This document shows positions 48,723 through 57,857 of a DNA stretch of 64,000 nucleotides, one piece after another. The stretch lies in assembly GCF_004348525.1 (NCBI RefSeq), contig NZ_SMKG01000008.1:1-64000 (forward strand), given 5' to 3'. The notes below the pieces were generated by a model. The model worked only from the letters and a program-made list of their open reading frames with translations. It was not told the origin of the DNA and did no database searches. This DNA is from Micromonospora sp. 15K316. GTDB lineage: Bacteria > Actinomycetota > Actinomycetes > Mycobacteriales > Micromonosporaceae. The translations under genes and the position numbers were made by a program. The first letter of the stretch is position 1; every line of letters begins with the position of its first letter.

Positions 48723-50045
48723 TTGCGAGCCCTGCGGCGCTGGTGGGACGAGACCGCGGGCGGCCTTCCCGCCACCTTCTGGTACCTCTGGGCCGGCATC
48801 CTGATCAACCGGGCCGGCGCGTTCGCGATGCTCTTCCTGTCGCTCTACCTCACCGAGGCGCGGGGTGCCAGCGAAGCGCTCGCGGGCCTGGTGGTCGGGG
48901 CGTACGGAGCCGGCGGGGCGGTCGGTGTGCTGCTCGGCGGCGTACTCGCCGACCGCTGGGGCCGGCGGGCGACCCTGCTGGCCGCTCACCTGATCACCGC
49001 CGGTCTGATGGTCGCGCTCGCCCTGAGCCGGCACCTCCTGCTCATCGCGGTGCTCTCCGCGCTGGTCGGGGTGGTGCACTCGATGCCCAGCCCGGCCTTC
49101 GTGGCGGCGATCGTCGACATGGTGCCGGAGCGGCGCCGCTCACGCGCGTTCAACCTTCAGTTCTGGGCGTTCAACCTCGGCATGGCGGTCGCCTCGCTGC
49201 TGGCCGGCGTACTCGCCGAGGCGAGCTTCCTGGCGCTCTTCCTGGTCGACGCCGGGGCGACGCTCGCCACCGCCCTGGTGATCGCGTCTAAGGTGCCCGA
49301 GACGCTACGCCGGCCCGACCCCCGCGTCGAAGATCTCCGGGCCGGCACGGCACCGCGCGGTGCCCGGCGTCCGGGGCTGCGCACGGCGCTCACCGACCGG
49401 ATCTTCCTGACCTTCGTCGGGCTCACCTTCGTGCTGGCCGTCCTGACCATGCAGACGTCGACGATCATGCCGCTGGCGATGCGTGCGGACGGACTCGAAC
49501 CGTCGGCGTACGGGCTGGTGGTGGCGCTCGGTGGCGCGCTGATCGTGCTCGGCCAGCTCTTCGTACCCCGGCTGATCGACGGTCGGCGCAAGGGCCGGGT
49601 CCTCGCGACCTCCACCGGGCTGATGGCGATCGGCTTCGGGGCGTTGACCGTCGCCGACGAGTTGGCGTTCTACCTGGGCGCGGCCGTCGTCTGGACGGTC
49701 GGCTCGATGCTCGCGGCCCCGCCGAACGCGCAGATCAACGCCGACCTGGCCCCGCCTGAACTGCGCGCCCGCTACCAGTCGGTCTTCTACCTGACCTTCC
49801 CCGCCGCGTCGTTCGTCGCGCCCACCCTGGGCGGGGTGAGCCTGCAGTACCTGGGTTCGGCCCACTGGCTCGTCGTGGGCGGGCTCGGTCTGCTCGCCGC
49901 GGTCGGCCACCTGTTCGCCGGGCCGCCCCGGGAACGCCGCGTCGCCGCGCTGACCAGGAGCACGGCGTCCGGACGGACTGCCGCTGATGAGCCGTTGCGG
50001 GGCGCGGGGCCGGAGCCGGCGGACGACCGGATCCGGACCGCCTGA
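48723..50045 (+). CDS. MFS transporter (second of tandem pair)
   Basis: 440 residues, about 12 transmembrane helices; paralogue of the preceding gene (TAGGLPATFWYLWAGILINR, GGVLADRWGRRA, FVPRLIDGRRKGR). The TTG start at 48723 is supported by a GGAGGA site 4-5 nt upstream and by alignment with its neighbour. The 134-bp gap leaves room for its own promoter. Substrate unknown. Confidence 0.9.
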   Translation: MRALRRWWDETAGGLPATFWYLWAGILINRAGAFAMLFLSLYLTEARGASEALAGLVVGAYGAGGAVGVLLGGVLADRWGRRATLLAAHLITAGLMVALALSRHLLLIAVLSALVGVVHSMPSPAFVAAIVDMVPERRRSRAFNLQFWAFNLGMAVASLLAGVLAEASFLALFLVDAGATLATALVIASKVPETLRRPDPRVEDLRAGTAPRGARRPGLRTALTDRIFLTFVGLTFVLAVLTMQTSTIMPLAMRADGLEPSAYGLVVALGGALIVLGQLFVPRLIDGRRKGRVLATSTGLMAIGFGALTVADELAFYLGAAVVWTVGSMLAAPPNAQINADLAPPELRARYQSVFYLTFPAASFVAPTLGGVSLQYLGSAHWLVVGGLGLLAAVGHLFAGPPRERRVAALTRSTASGRTAADEPLRGAGPEPADDRIRTA

Positions 50046-50430
50046 ACCTCACATCTGACGCGAGAGACGCGGAGTGCCCACCACGCCCTCTGGCAGCGGT
50101 GGGCACTCGCGCACTGGTGGGGCCGGCGGCGGCGGGCAACACTCACCCCCGTAAGCGTCGCCCGCTCGCGCCGCCGGTCCAAACAGGTGGGCACCGTCCC
50201 CCAACGGTTGATCCACCCGTCCCCTCGCGCCTCGCCTGGTGCGCGGATCTGATCGATCCGCCGCTCCCCCGAACGTTTCCAAGCGTGGCGCGGCGCAATA
50301 AAGCTAATTCGCCCGGATTACGGTTTCAACCCAGACCGGCTGTTCCGCCGGTCACAGCGCGCAGTCGTCGCTGCTCCGGGCCACGTTCTGTGGCAACAGC
50401 GCATACCCGTCGGGCATTCCCACAAACCCG
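50046..50430. other. Convergent intergenic region
   Basis: 385 bp between MFS and Rho-N-like stops. Contains the terminator at 50072-50108, a hairpin GCGGATC-TGATC-GATCCGC (50243-50261) that may serve the minus strand, and an AT-richer stretch near 50275-50335. No supported ORF. Confidence 0.5.
50072..50108 (+). terminator. Terminator after MFS pair
   Basis: GAGTGCCCACC (50072-50082) pairs perfectly with GGTGGGCACTC (50098-50108), 15-nt loop, 26 nt past the stop. Confidence 0.65.
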
Positions 50431-51525
50431 TCACCCGTCCTCGCGGTCCGGCGACTCGGTACGGAAGAAGTTGCTCTGCCGCCCGTCGCGCAGCTGCTCC
50501 TGGTAGATCAGGTTCAGTCGCCGTAGGTCGAAGGTGTGGAACCAGTCGTCCCAGGTGATCTCACGGATCCGGCTGCTCTCCCGGTAGCCCGGGATGTTGA
50601 ACGTGAGCACCGACACCCGGCCCTCCCGCTCGGTGCCCGCGATGGTGGCGGGCTTCGCCCCACGTTCCCGGGCCCAACGCATGATCACTTCATGGTTGCT
50701 GGTCACCAGGCTGCGGCCCGGACGCTCCGGCCGGTCCATGAGTGACGAGATGACCTGCGAGGATCGCGCCGAGCGAGCGGTTCCCCGTCCGGTACGGATG
50801 CCACCGCCGGTCGCCTTCGCGGCCGTGCCGGACCGGCTGGTGGTGCTCTTCCGGGCCGGCGCGGTCTTCCGGGCGGCGGCCGCCTTGCGGGCCGGTGCCG
50901 TCTTCTTCCCGGGCGCCGTCTTCCTGGCCGCGGCCGTCGTGCGGGCGGGCGCCGTCTTCCTCGCGGCCGTCGTCTTCTTCGCCGCCGTGGTCTTCTTCGC
51001 CGCGGTGGTCCTCTTCGCCCCGGCGGTCTTCTTCGCGGCCGTCGTCTTCTTCGCCGCGGTGGTCTTCTTCGCCACGGTGGTCCTCTTCGCCGCAGCGGTC
51101 TTCTTCGCGGTGGCCTTCTTGACCGCGGCCTTCTTCGCCGGCGCGCTCTTGTTCGCGGGTACCGCCCGCGCACGGCCCGAGGCCGCCTTGGCCGCCCGTC
51201 CGGCGGCCGCCTTCTTCGTGGCCGACGCCCGCCCGGCGGCGCGGGTCGCGGCGGCCCGGCCGGCCGGCCCGGTGGCCTTGCGCGCGGCCCCGCCGGCACC
51301 CCGGCCCGCCCGCATCGCCCTCGCCAGCTCCTTCACCAGCTCCGGCTTACGCAGGGCGCTGATGCCCGAGACTCCGTACTTACGGAGCCGACCGCGGAGG
51401 TCGTCCACCCGCATCCGGGAGATCTCCGACTCGGAGATCATGGGTGTGTTCGGGCTCTGGTTCCCCGCCCGCTGCCTGGTCCTGGTCGCAGTCCCGCCGC
51501 GACCCGAGCTGTTCCGCTGAGCCAT
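50431..51525 (-). CDS. Rho-N domain / histone H1-like repeat protein
   Basis: 364 residues in three parts. Residues about 28-72 are a Rho termination factor N-terminal (SAP-like) domain (ISRMRVDDLRGRLRKYGVSG). Residues about 75-265 are Lys/Ala/Thr/Arg repeats, AAKKTT-type units resembling histone H1 and mycobacterial HU tails. The last ~85 residues form a compact conserved-looking domain (NHEVIMRWARERGAKPATIA, ITWDDWFHTFD, LNLIYQEQ). Likely a basic nucleoid-associated or RNA/DNA-binding protein. ATG at 51525 is assumed; an upstream ATG at 51576 is in frame. Confidence 0.78.
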   Translation of the reverse strand: MAQRNSSGRGGTATRTRQRAGNQSPNTPMISESEISRMRVDDLRGRLRKYGVSGISALRKPELVKELARAMRAGRGAGGAARKATGPAGRAAATRAAGRASATKKAAAGRAAKAASGRARAVPANKSAPAKKAAVKKATAKKTAAAKRTTVAKKTTAAKKTTAAKKTAGAKRTTAAKKTTAAKKTTAARKTAPARTTAAARKTAPGKKTAPARKAAAARKTAPARKSTTSRSGTAAKATGGGIRTGRGTARSARSSQVISSLMDRPERPGRSLVTSNHEVIMRWARERGAKPATIAGTEREGRVSVLTFNIPGYRESSRIREITWDDWFHTFDLRRLNLIYQEQLRDGRQSNFFRTESPDREDG

Positions 51526-51606
51526 GAGACGCTCACGCTCCTCGACAGATGGTCCTCGGCGCGCGGCGTGTCCCAACCTGCCGCACCGCGCGGTGCGGCA
51601 TACCCC

Positions 51607-52119
51607 TCAGGACGGCTCCGAACCACCGGACGGCTCGAAGAGGTGAGCGAAGGCGGCAAGGTTCGCGGTGGATTCGCCGCGCTTGACCCGCCACTCCCAT
51701 TCCCGCCGGATCGAGCTGCCGAAGCCGATCTCCAGCATCGTGTCGAAGGACTCGTCGGCGTAGGTCAGCACCGCCCCGAGCAGCCGGTCCAACTCCTCGG
51801 CGTCGACGCCGGCCGGGTTGACCCGCCCCGTCAGGTAGACGTCACCGACGGCGTCGATGGAGAAGGAGACGCCGTACATCCGCGCGTTGCGTTGGAGCAG
51901 CCAGGCCCACAGCTCCTCGCGCCGCTCGTCGGGCTGGCGCATCACGAACGCCTCGATCCGCAGCGCGTGCTCGCCGACGATCAGGTTGCAGATCGTCTTG
52001 AGCTTGTGGGTGCCGGGCAGGGTCACCGCGTACGAGTGCGGGCCGGTCGGCTCCCAGGCCAGCTCCCGTTCGTCACAGACCGACTCGATCAGGGCCGCGA
52101 GATCGCTCTTCCCGTTCAC
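51607..52119 (-). CDS. YbjN domain-containing protein
   Basis: About 170 residues of the YbjN/type III secretion chaperone-like fold (LKTICNLIVGEHALRIEAFV, LLQRNARMYGVSFSIDAVGD, VYLTGRV). Function unknown. It sits directly downstream of mshA, as Rv0487 follows mshA in mycobacteria, so the pairing is conserved. GTG at 52119 is used; GTG at 52128 is an alternative. Confidence 0.87.
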   Translation of the reverse strand: MNGKSDLAALIESVCDERELAWEPTGPHSYAVTLPGTHKLKTICNLIVGEHALRIEAFVMRQPDERREELWAWLLQRNARMYGVSFSIDAVGDVYLTGRVNPAGVDAEELDRLLGAVLTYADESFDTMLEIGFGSSIRREWEWRVKRGESTANLAAFAHLFEPSGGSEPS

Positions 52120-52207
52120 CGGACCCACTCTACGGTCGCGCCGGTCACCCCACCCGGCGCCGCCGGGCCGTCCGGCCGCCGCCGGCCGGAGCCCGCCCCG
52201 CGCGGCC

Positions 52208-53572
52208 TCACCAGGTGCAGGAGAAGGCGGCGTCGCAGGCGAGCCGCGCGGCGAGGCGTTCCCGGTGCGCGGCGACCGTCTCGCCGTACACGTCGAGCAG
52301 GTTGGCGACCGTACGGTCCCAGGAGAAGCGCCGGGCCTGCCGCTCGGCGCCGCGCGCGAGGGTCCGTCGCAGCGCCCGGTCGGGCAGCAGCCGCGCGAGC
52401 GCACGGGCCCAGTCGACCGGGTCGTGTCCGTCGATGAGCACACCGCTGACCTGGTCGCGGACGGCCGTCACCAGGCCACCCACCGCGGCGGCCAGCACCG
52501 GCGTACCGCACGCCTGGGCTTCCAGGGCGACGAGGCCGAACGACTCGTTGTGCGAGGGCACCGCGACGAGGTCGGCCGCCCGGTAGAGGGCGGGCAGGTC
52601 GTCGCCGGTCTGCGGCGGCAGGAAGTGGATCCGGTCGGCGACGCCGAGCGAGGCGGCCAGCTCCATCAGGGCGGCCGGGCGGTCCAGCCCGCTCCCGCTC
52701 GGGCCGCCACAGATCACCACGGTCATCTGCTCGGCGAGCGCGGGATCCCGCTCACGCAACGCGGCGGCGGCGCGGACGAGCACGTCCGGCGCCTTCAGCG
52801 GCTGGATCCGGCCGACGAACGCCACCAGGTACCCGCGGGTGGGCAGGCCCAGCCGGTACCGGGCCGCGACGGTCCCCTCGTCCGGGTCTCCCGGAACGGG
52901 ACGGAACCGGTTCAGGTCGACGCCGGGCTGCACGACCGCGACCCGGTCCGGAACGGCGGCGTACCGCGCGATCAGGTCGTGGGCCTCACCCCGGGTGTTC
53001 GCCACCAGCCGGTCTGCCTCGGCGACCACCTGCTCCTCACCGATCACCCGCGCCTTGGGCTCCGGGCGGTCGCCCGCCGCGAGCTGCGCGTTCTTGACCT
53101 TCGCGAGGGTGTGGGCGGTGTGCACCAGCGGTACGCCCCACCGCTCCTTGGCCAGCCAGCCAACCTGCCCGGAGAGCCAGTAGTGCGAGTGGATCAGGTC
53201 GTAGTGGCCCGGCGGGCGGGCCGCCTCGGCGCGGAGCACTCCGGCGGTGAACGCGCAGAGCTGACCGGGCAGCTCCTCCTTGGTGAGCCCCTCCAGTGGC
53301 CCGGCGGTGATGTGCCGGACCGTCACGCCCGGCGCCATCTCGACCACCGGAGGCAGGTCGCCGGAGGTGGCCCGGGTGAAGATCTCCACCTCGACGTCGG
53401 CCTCGGCCAGCCGGCGGGCGACCTCCAGGATGTAGACGTTCATGCCGCCCGCATCGCCGGTGCCGGGCTGGTGCATCGGTGAGGTGTGCACCGAGAGGGT
53501 GGCGATGCGCCGGGGGCGCGGCCACGGCTGATTACGTCGTTGACGCCCGACGCCGGTGTGCAGTTCCGCCAC
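52208..53572 (-). CDS. mshA: D-inositol-3-phosphate glycosyltransferase MshA
   Basis: First step of mycothiol synthesis: transfers GlcNAc from UDP-GlcNAc to 1-L-myo-inositol-1-phosphate. 454 residues, GT-B fold. N-terminal [20 protein letters not shown] then [14 protein letters not shown] is the MshA signature; C-terminal GT4 motif [23 protein letters not shown] at 53572 is chosen because GGGGAG is 5 nt upstream and the N-terminus then matches known MshA; GTG 53590 is in frame. Mycothiol is the actinobacterial thiol, consistent with the DinB-like and glutaredoxin-like genes here. Confidence 0.95.
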   Translation of the reverse strand: MAELHTGVGRQRRNQPWPRPRRIATLSVHTSPMHQPGTGDAGGMNVYILEVARRLAEADVEVEIFTRATSGDLPPVVEMAPGVTVRHITAGPLEGLTKEELPGQLCAFTAGVLRAEAARPPGHYDLIHSHYWLSGQVGWLAKERWGVPLVHTAHTLAKVKNAQLAAGDRPEPKARVIGEEQVVAEADRLVANTRGEAHDLIARYAAVPDRVAVVQPGVDLNRFRPVPGDPDEGTVAARYRLGLPTRGYLVAFVGRIQPLKAPDVLVRAAAALRERDPALAEQMTVVICGGPSGSGLDRPAALMELAASLGVADRIHFLPPQTGDDLPALYRAADLVAVPSHNESFGLVALEAQACGTPVLAAAVGGLVTAVRDQVSGVLIDGHDPVDWARALARLLPDRALRRTLARGAERQARRFSWDRTVANLLDVYGETVAAHRERLAARLACDAAFSCTW

Positions 53573-53762
53573 GTCCGCTCCCCTGCTCACGGTTGATGCC
53601 GTCTCGCACTACCGGCGCTTGGGACAACCCGTACGCCGGATGTCATCTTCCCGATAGAGCCAGGGAAATGCGCGTGGACGCCCGGTCGGCGTGACGGACC
53701 TCATGGTGAGCCTCGACACGTGCGGGCGCGCGGCCGACCCCGGCGAAGGCGACAATGGCCGG

Positions 53763-54530
53763 ATGACCTCTGTCGCCATCGTCACCGGAGCGTCGAGCGG
53801 GATCGGCGCGGCCACCGCCCGCCGACTCGCTGCCGAGGGTTTCCACGTGCTCGCCGCGGCCCGGCGTACCGATCGGCTGGCCGGCCTGGTCGCCGAGATC
53901 GAGGCGGCCGGCGGGCGGGCGACGGCGGTCGCCTGCGACGTCACGTCGGACGAGTCGGTGGCCGCCCTGGCCGAGGCGGCCGAGGCCACGCCGGGTCCGG
54001 TCACCCTGCTGGTGAACAATGCCGGCGGCGCGCGCGGGTTGGACCCGGTGGAGTCCGGATCGGTCGACGACTGGCAGTGGATGTACGACGTGAACGTGCT
54101 CGGCACGCTCCGCGTCACCCAGGCTCTGCTGCCGGCCTTGGAGGCGTCCGGAGCCGGGACCATCGTGGTCGTCTCCTCGACGGCCGGGCTCGTCGTGTAC
54201 GAGGGCGGCGGCGGCTACACCGCGGCCAAGCACGCGCAGACGGCGATCGCCGGCACGTTGCGGTTGGAGCTCAACGGCCGACCGGTCCGGGTCATCGAGA
54301 TCGACCCGGGAATGGTGAAGACCGAGGAGTTCAGCCTGGTCCGGTTCGGCGGTGACGCGGAGCGGGCCGAAGCGGTCTACGCGGGGGTTCCCGAACCGCT
54401 GGTGGCCGAGGACGTGGCGGACTGCGTGGCGTGGTGCGCCACCCGCCCGCACCATGTCAACGTCGACCGGCTGGTGGTCCGGCCGTTGGCTCAGGCCGCG
54501 CAGCACAAGGTGCACCGCGTCGGCCGGTGA
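53763..54530 (+). CDS. Short-chain dehydrogenase/reductase
   Basis: 255 residues, classical SDR: TGASSGIGAATA (NAD(P) binding), NNAGGARG, catalytic Ser in VVVSSTAG and YTAAK. Similar to YdfG/serine dehydrogenase-type SDRs; NADP preference suggested by AARRTDRL. Orthologous in position to mycobacterial Rv0484c near mshA. ATG at 53763 is preferred to an upstream in-frame ATG at 53691. Divergent from mshA. Confidence 0.9.
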   Translation: MTSVAIVTGASSGIGAATARRLAAEGFHVLAAARRTDRLAGLVAEIEAAGGRATAVACDVTSDESVAALAEAAEATPGPVTLLVNNAGGARGLDPVESGSVDDWQWMYDVNVLGTLRVTQALLPALEASGAGTIVVVSSTAGLVVYEGGGGYTAAKHAQTAIAGTLRLELNGRPVRVIEIDPGMVKTEEFSLVRFGGDAERAEAVYAGVPEPLVAEDVADCVAWCATRPHHVNVDRLVVRPLAQAAQHKVHRVGR

Positions 54531-54595
54531 GGGGCGAGCGGTGAGCCGGGCCGACGAGCCCCGAGACGGCGTACGGGCGTGACTCGGCGGCGGTC

Positions 54596-55399
54596 ATGGC
54601 GATGACGGCGCCCGGGCGGCGTCGGCCGTACGGCGTGATCACCCGGGGCACGACCAACCCGAACCGGCTGCGCCGGGTGGACAACTGGGTGGTGGCCACC
54701 TGCGGCGACCTGCTCCGCGACGCGGCCGACCCGCTGGTGGTGGACCTCGGCTACGGCGCGACCCCGATCACCGCCGTGGAGCTGCGCGCCCGGCTGGCCG
54801 CCGGGGTGCGACCCGACGTACGGCTGGTCGGGTTGGAGATCGACCCGGAGCGGGTGGCCGCCGCCGCCCCGGCCGCCGACCCGCCGGGGCTCACCTTCGC
54901 GCGGGGCGGGTTCGAGCTGGCCGGTCTGCGTCCGGTGCTGGTCCGGGCGCTCAACGTGCTGCGCCAGTACGACGAGGGCGAGGTGCGCGAGGCGTGGCGG
55001 ACCATGACCGCCGCGCTGGCACCGGGCGGGCTGCTGGTCGAGGGCACCTGCGACGAGCTGGGCCGGTTGGGCGGCTGGCTGCTGATCGACGCCGACGGTC
55101 CGCGTTCGCTGACCCTGGCCGCCCGGCTCGCCACCCTGGAGACCCCCGCCGTACTGGCCGAACGCCTGCCGAAGGCGCTGATCCACCGCAACGTGCCGGG
55201 TGAGCGGGTGCACGCCCTGATCCGGGCGCTCGACGACGCCTGGCGGGCCGCTGCAGGCTATGCCCCGTTCGGTCCGCGGCAGCGCTGGCTGCACGCCGTC
55301 CGGTCGTTGCGGGACGGGGGCTGGCCGCTGCTGGACCGGCCCGCGCGCTGGCGTCTCGGCGAGCTCACCGTCCCCTGGTCCGTGGTCGCCCCGGCGTAG
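54596..55399 (+). CDS. Class I SAM-dependent methyltransferase-like protein
   Basis: 267 residues. SAM-binding motif I VVDLGYGATPITAVELR, acidic end of strand 2 LVGLEIDPERV, then a NVLRQYDEGEV and LAPGGLLVEGTCDE region typical of Rossmann methyltransferases. Substrate unknown. Starts at ATG 54596 or 54602; no strong ribosome site. 65 nt after the SDR, probably the same transcript. Confidence 0.83.
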   Translation: MAMTAPGRRRPYGVITRGTTNPNRLRRVDNWVVATCGDLLRDAADPLVVDLGYGATPITAVELRARLAAGVRPDVRLVGLEIDPERVAAAAPAADPPGLTFARGGFELAGLRPVLVRALNVLRQYDEGEVREAWRTMTAALAPGGLLVEGTCDELGRLGGWLLIDADGPRSLTLAARLATLETPAVLAERLPKALIHRNVPGERVHALIRALDDAWRAAAGYAPFGPRQRWLHAVRSLRDGGWPLLDRPARWRLGELTVPWSVVAPA

Positions 55400-55442
55400 C
55401 GGGGGTGCGGGTGGCCGCCCCGCCCGGTGGCCGCCCGATTCC

Positions 55443-55919
55443 TCAGGTGGCGATCTTCTGCATCGCCGCGGCGAGTTGCTTGAGGTCCAGCCCGGCGAGG
55501 TGATCGATGAAGTGCCGGCGCGTGGCGATCAGGTTGGTGGGCCAGGCCTGTTCCAGGCGGGCGAAGCCGGCGTCGGTGAGGACGGCGTTCCACACGCGGG
55601 CGTCCTGATCGCTGCGGACCCGCTGGACGAACCCCTGTCCCTCCAGCCTCTGCACGACCCGGGTCATGCCGCTGAGGGAGAGCTCGCAGATGGTGGCGAG
55701 CTCGCTCATCCGCAGTTGCCGGTCGGCGGCCTCGGAGAGGTGCATGAGGGTGAGGTACTCGATGAGCGGGAGCCCCTGCTCGCGGAGCATCGCGGCGTCG
55801 ATGGCCCGGGGCAGCGCGTAGATCACCCGCTGCAGCGCCCGCACGACGGCCTCTTCGTCCGGATTGAGGGGCAGAACCCCTTCTGGGAGTTCCGGTGGGT
55901 TCGATGTGACGCTGGACAT
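55443..55919 (-). CDS. MarR-family transcriptional regulator
   Basis: 158 residues: winged helix (LTLMHLSEAADRQLRMSELA, LSLSGMTRVVQRLEGQGFVQ, RVRSDQDARVWNAVLTDAG). Probably represses itself and the divergent FMN reductase through two matched operators at 55933-55979. Ligand unknown, plausibly a quinone or electrophile given the target. ATG at 55919; the longer frame would run through the operators. Confidence 0.91.
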   Translation of the reverse strand: MSSVTSNPPELPEGVLPLNPDEEAVVRALQRVIYALPRAIDAAMLREQGLPLIEYLTLMHLSEAADRQLRMSELATICELSLSGMTRVVQRLEGQGFVQRVRSDQDARVWNAVLTDAGFARLEQAWPTNLIATRRHFIDHLAGLDLKQLAAAMQKIAT

Positions 55920-55932
55920 GCACCCACAGTAC

Positions 55933-55979
55933 TTGCTTGACGAAGCAATTGCTCGCCTTATAGTTGCTTGGTCAAGCAA
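55933..55979. promoter_or_regulatory. Twin MarR operators
   Basis: Two copies of TTGCTT-N4-AAGCAA, at 55933-55948 (spacer GACG) and 55964-55979 (spacer GGTC), start-to-start 31 bp (three helical turns). Together they also form a larger inverted repeat. They fill the promoter space between marR and the reductase. Confidence 0.8.
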
Positions 55980-56017
55980 GGACTCCACTCGGGGTCCCGC
56001 ACGAGGAGGAGACCGGG

Positions 56018-56578
56018 ATGACCAGGATCGGAATCATCATCGGCAGCACGCGGCCGGGTCGCGTCGGCGAGCCCGTGGCGCGCTGGGTGTACGAGGTCGC
56101 CAAGGAGCGCACGGACGTCGAGTTCGAACTCGTCGACCTGCTCGACTACAAGCTGCCGCACCTGGACGAGATCTACCCGCCGGCCATGGACCAGTACCAG
56201 CAGCCGCACACGCTGGAGTGGGCGGACAAGATCGCTTCGTTCGACGGGTTCGTCATCGTGACGCCGGAGTACAACCACTCGACGTCCGGCGCGCTGAAGA
56301 ACGCGATCGACTTCCTCTACAAGGAGTGGAACAACAAGGCCGTCGGGTTCGTCAGCTACGGCTCGGTGGGTGGCGCCCGCGCGGTCGAGCACCTGCGGCT
56401 GATCGCCGGTGAGCTGCAGCTCGCCGACGTCCGTTCCCAGGTCGCGCTCTCGCTCTTCACCGACTTCGAGAACTTCAGCGTCTTCAAGCCCAACGACTTC
56501 CAGCGTGACGCGCTGAACACGACCCTCGACCAGGTCGTGGCGTGGAGCCGGGCGCTCGCGCCGCTGCGCGGCAAGTAG
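56018..56578 (+). CDS. NADPH-dependent FMN reductase
   Basis: 186 residues, flavodoxin-like: IGIIIGSTRPGRVGEPVARW (FMN phosphate loop), VIVTPEYNHSTSGALKNAID and GFVSYGSVGGARAVEHLRL. Likely quinone/azo or FMN reductase for electrophile detoxification. ATG at 56018 follows GGAGGA. Divergent from the MarR gene, which likely controls it. Confidence 0.93.
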   Translation: MTRIGIIIGSTRPGRVGEPVARWVYEVAKERTDVEFELVDLLDYKLPHLDEIYPPAMDQYQQPHTLEWADKIASFDGFVIVTPEYNHSTSGALKNAIDFLYKEWNNKAVGFVSYGSVGGARAVEHLRLIAGELQLADVRSQVALSLFTDFENFSVFKPNDFQRDALNTTLDQVVAWSRALAPLRGK

Positions 56579-56611
56579 TCCGGCCGGAGAGCCGTTCACC
56601 CGATTTATGCG

Positions 56612-56643
56612 GTACGGGCGTGGCCGGTCGGTCACGCCCGTAC
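56612..56643. terminator. Terminator between FMN reductase and murB
   Basis: GTACGGGCGTG pairs perfectly with CACGCCCGTAC (11 bp, 10-nt loop) between convergent stops; likely works both ways. Confidence 0.7.
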
Positions 56644-56695
56644 GCGCTTCTCCACCACCCGCCGGCCCGCCCCGACCGGGCCGGGGCAGGGCGGG

Positions 56696-57787
56696 TCAGA
56701 TCGTGCAGTTGATCAGGACCGGCTCGGGGTGGAGGGTGACGCCGAAGCGGCTGTGGACGCCGTCGCGGATCTCCCGGGCCAGCGCGACCAGGTCGGCGGC
56801 GCTCGCCCGGCCGCTGCGGTTGGTCAGCGCCAGGGTGTGCTTGCTGGAGATGGCGACCCCGCCCGGCCCCGGGTACCCCTTGCCGAACCCGGCCTTGTCG
56901 ATCAGCCACGCCGCGCTCAACTTGACCATGTCACCCGGGCAGGGCCACGAGGGCGCCTCGGCCAGGTCCGCGGCCCGCTCGCGGAACAGCTCGTACGCCG
57001 TCCGGTCCAGCACCGGATTGGTGAAGAACGAGCCGACGGAGCGGGTGTCCGGGTCGGCCGCGTCCAGCACCATGCCCTTGCCGGCCCGCAGGCGCAGCAC
57101 CGTCGCGCGCGCGTCGGCCAGCGGCACCCGGTCCCCCACCTCGACGCCGAGGGCGCGGGCCAGCTCGGCGTAGCGCACCGGACCCGACAGCGGCGAGCGG
57201 GCGAGCCGGAAATCGACCGAGAGCACCAACCATCGGTCGCTGTACTTGAAGATGCTGGACCGGTAGGCGAACCCGCAGTCGGCGGCGTCGATCCGGCCGG
57301 CGACGCCCTCCACCCGGTCGTACACCTCGACGCCGGTGATCGTCTCGGCGACCTCCTGGCCGTACGCGCCGACGTTCTGGATCGGCGTCGCCCCGGTGGA
57401 GCCCGGTACGCCGGAGAGGCATTCCAGCCCCGACCAGCCGTTGGTCACGGTTGTGGCGACCAGTTCGTCCCACGGCTCGCCGGCCTCGACCCGTACGGTC
57501 ACCGTGTCGGCGTCCTCGGCGACCACCTTGAGCCCTCGCGAGCGGACGAGCACCACCGTGCCGGGGAAGCCCGCGTCCCCGATCACGACGTTGCTGCCGC
57601 CGGCGAGGACCAGTACGGGTTCGTCCCGGATGCCGGCCTCGCGTACCGCTCGTACGATCTCCTCGGCGCTGTTGCCCGGCACGATCCGGCCGGCCGATCC
57701 GCCCATGCGCAGTGTGGTGTAGCTGGCCAGGGCTCTCACGTCGGTCGCGTCGACTCCGGTTGTCGGCTGGGCGTAGACGTCTGACAC
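56696..57787 (-). CDS. murB: UDP-N-acetylenolpyruvoylglucosamine reductase MurB
   Basis: FAD enzyme making UDP-MurNAc for peptidoglycan. 363 residues. FAD motifs LVLAGGSNVVIGD and GIPGSTG-like LSGVPGSTGATPIQNVGAYG; catalytic Ser in RSVGSFFTNP; AAWLIDKAGFGKG near the C-terminus and final Glu in HPEPVLIN. GTG at 57787 is used; GTG at 57796 is a close alternative. Divergent from the DinB-like gene. Confidence 0.95.
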   Translation of the reverse strand: MSDVYAQPTTGVDATDVRALASYTTLRMGGSAGRIVPGNSAEEIVRAVREAGIRDEPVLVLAGGSNVVIGDAGFPGTVVLVRSRGLKVVAEDADTVTVRVEAGEPWDELVATTVTNGWSGLECLSGVPGSTGATPIQNVGAYGQEVAETITGVEVYDRVEGVAGRIDAADCGFAYRSSIFKYSDRWLVLSVDFRLARSPLSGPVRYAELARALGVEVGDRVPLADARATVLRLRAGKGMVLDAADPDTRSVGSFFTNPVLDRTAYELFRERAADLAEAPSWPCPGDMVKLSAAWLIDKAGFGKGYPGPGGVAISSKHTLALTNRSGRASAADLVALAREIRDGVHSRFGVTLHPEPVLINCTI

Positions 57788-57857
57788 ACCCTTCACCCTA
57801 GGCTGAGGGGTAGCCACGGCACCCACTGGTAGCCGGGTCACCCCCGGGAGGATGGCG

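Noticed and set aside
49480..49500. GGACTCGAACC, like a reversed tRNA T-loop
   Set aside because: Inside a well-supported MFS gene, with no acceptor stem or anticodon arm around it.
50800..51180. Tandem repeats as a CRISPR array
   Set aside because: The repeats are in-frame Lys/Thr/Ala codons of the H1-like region with no unique spacers of constant length.
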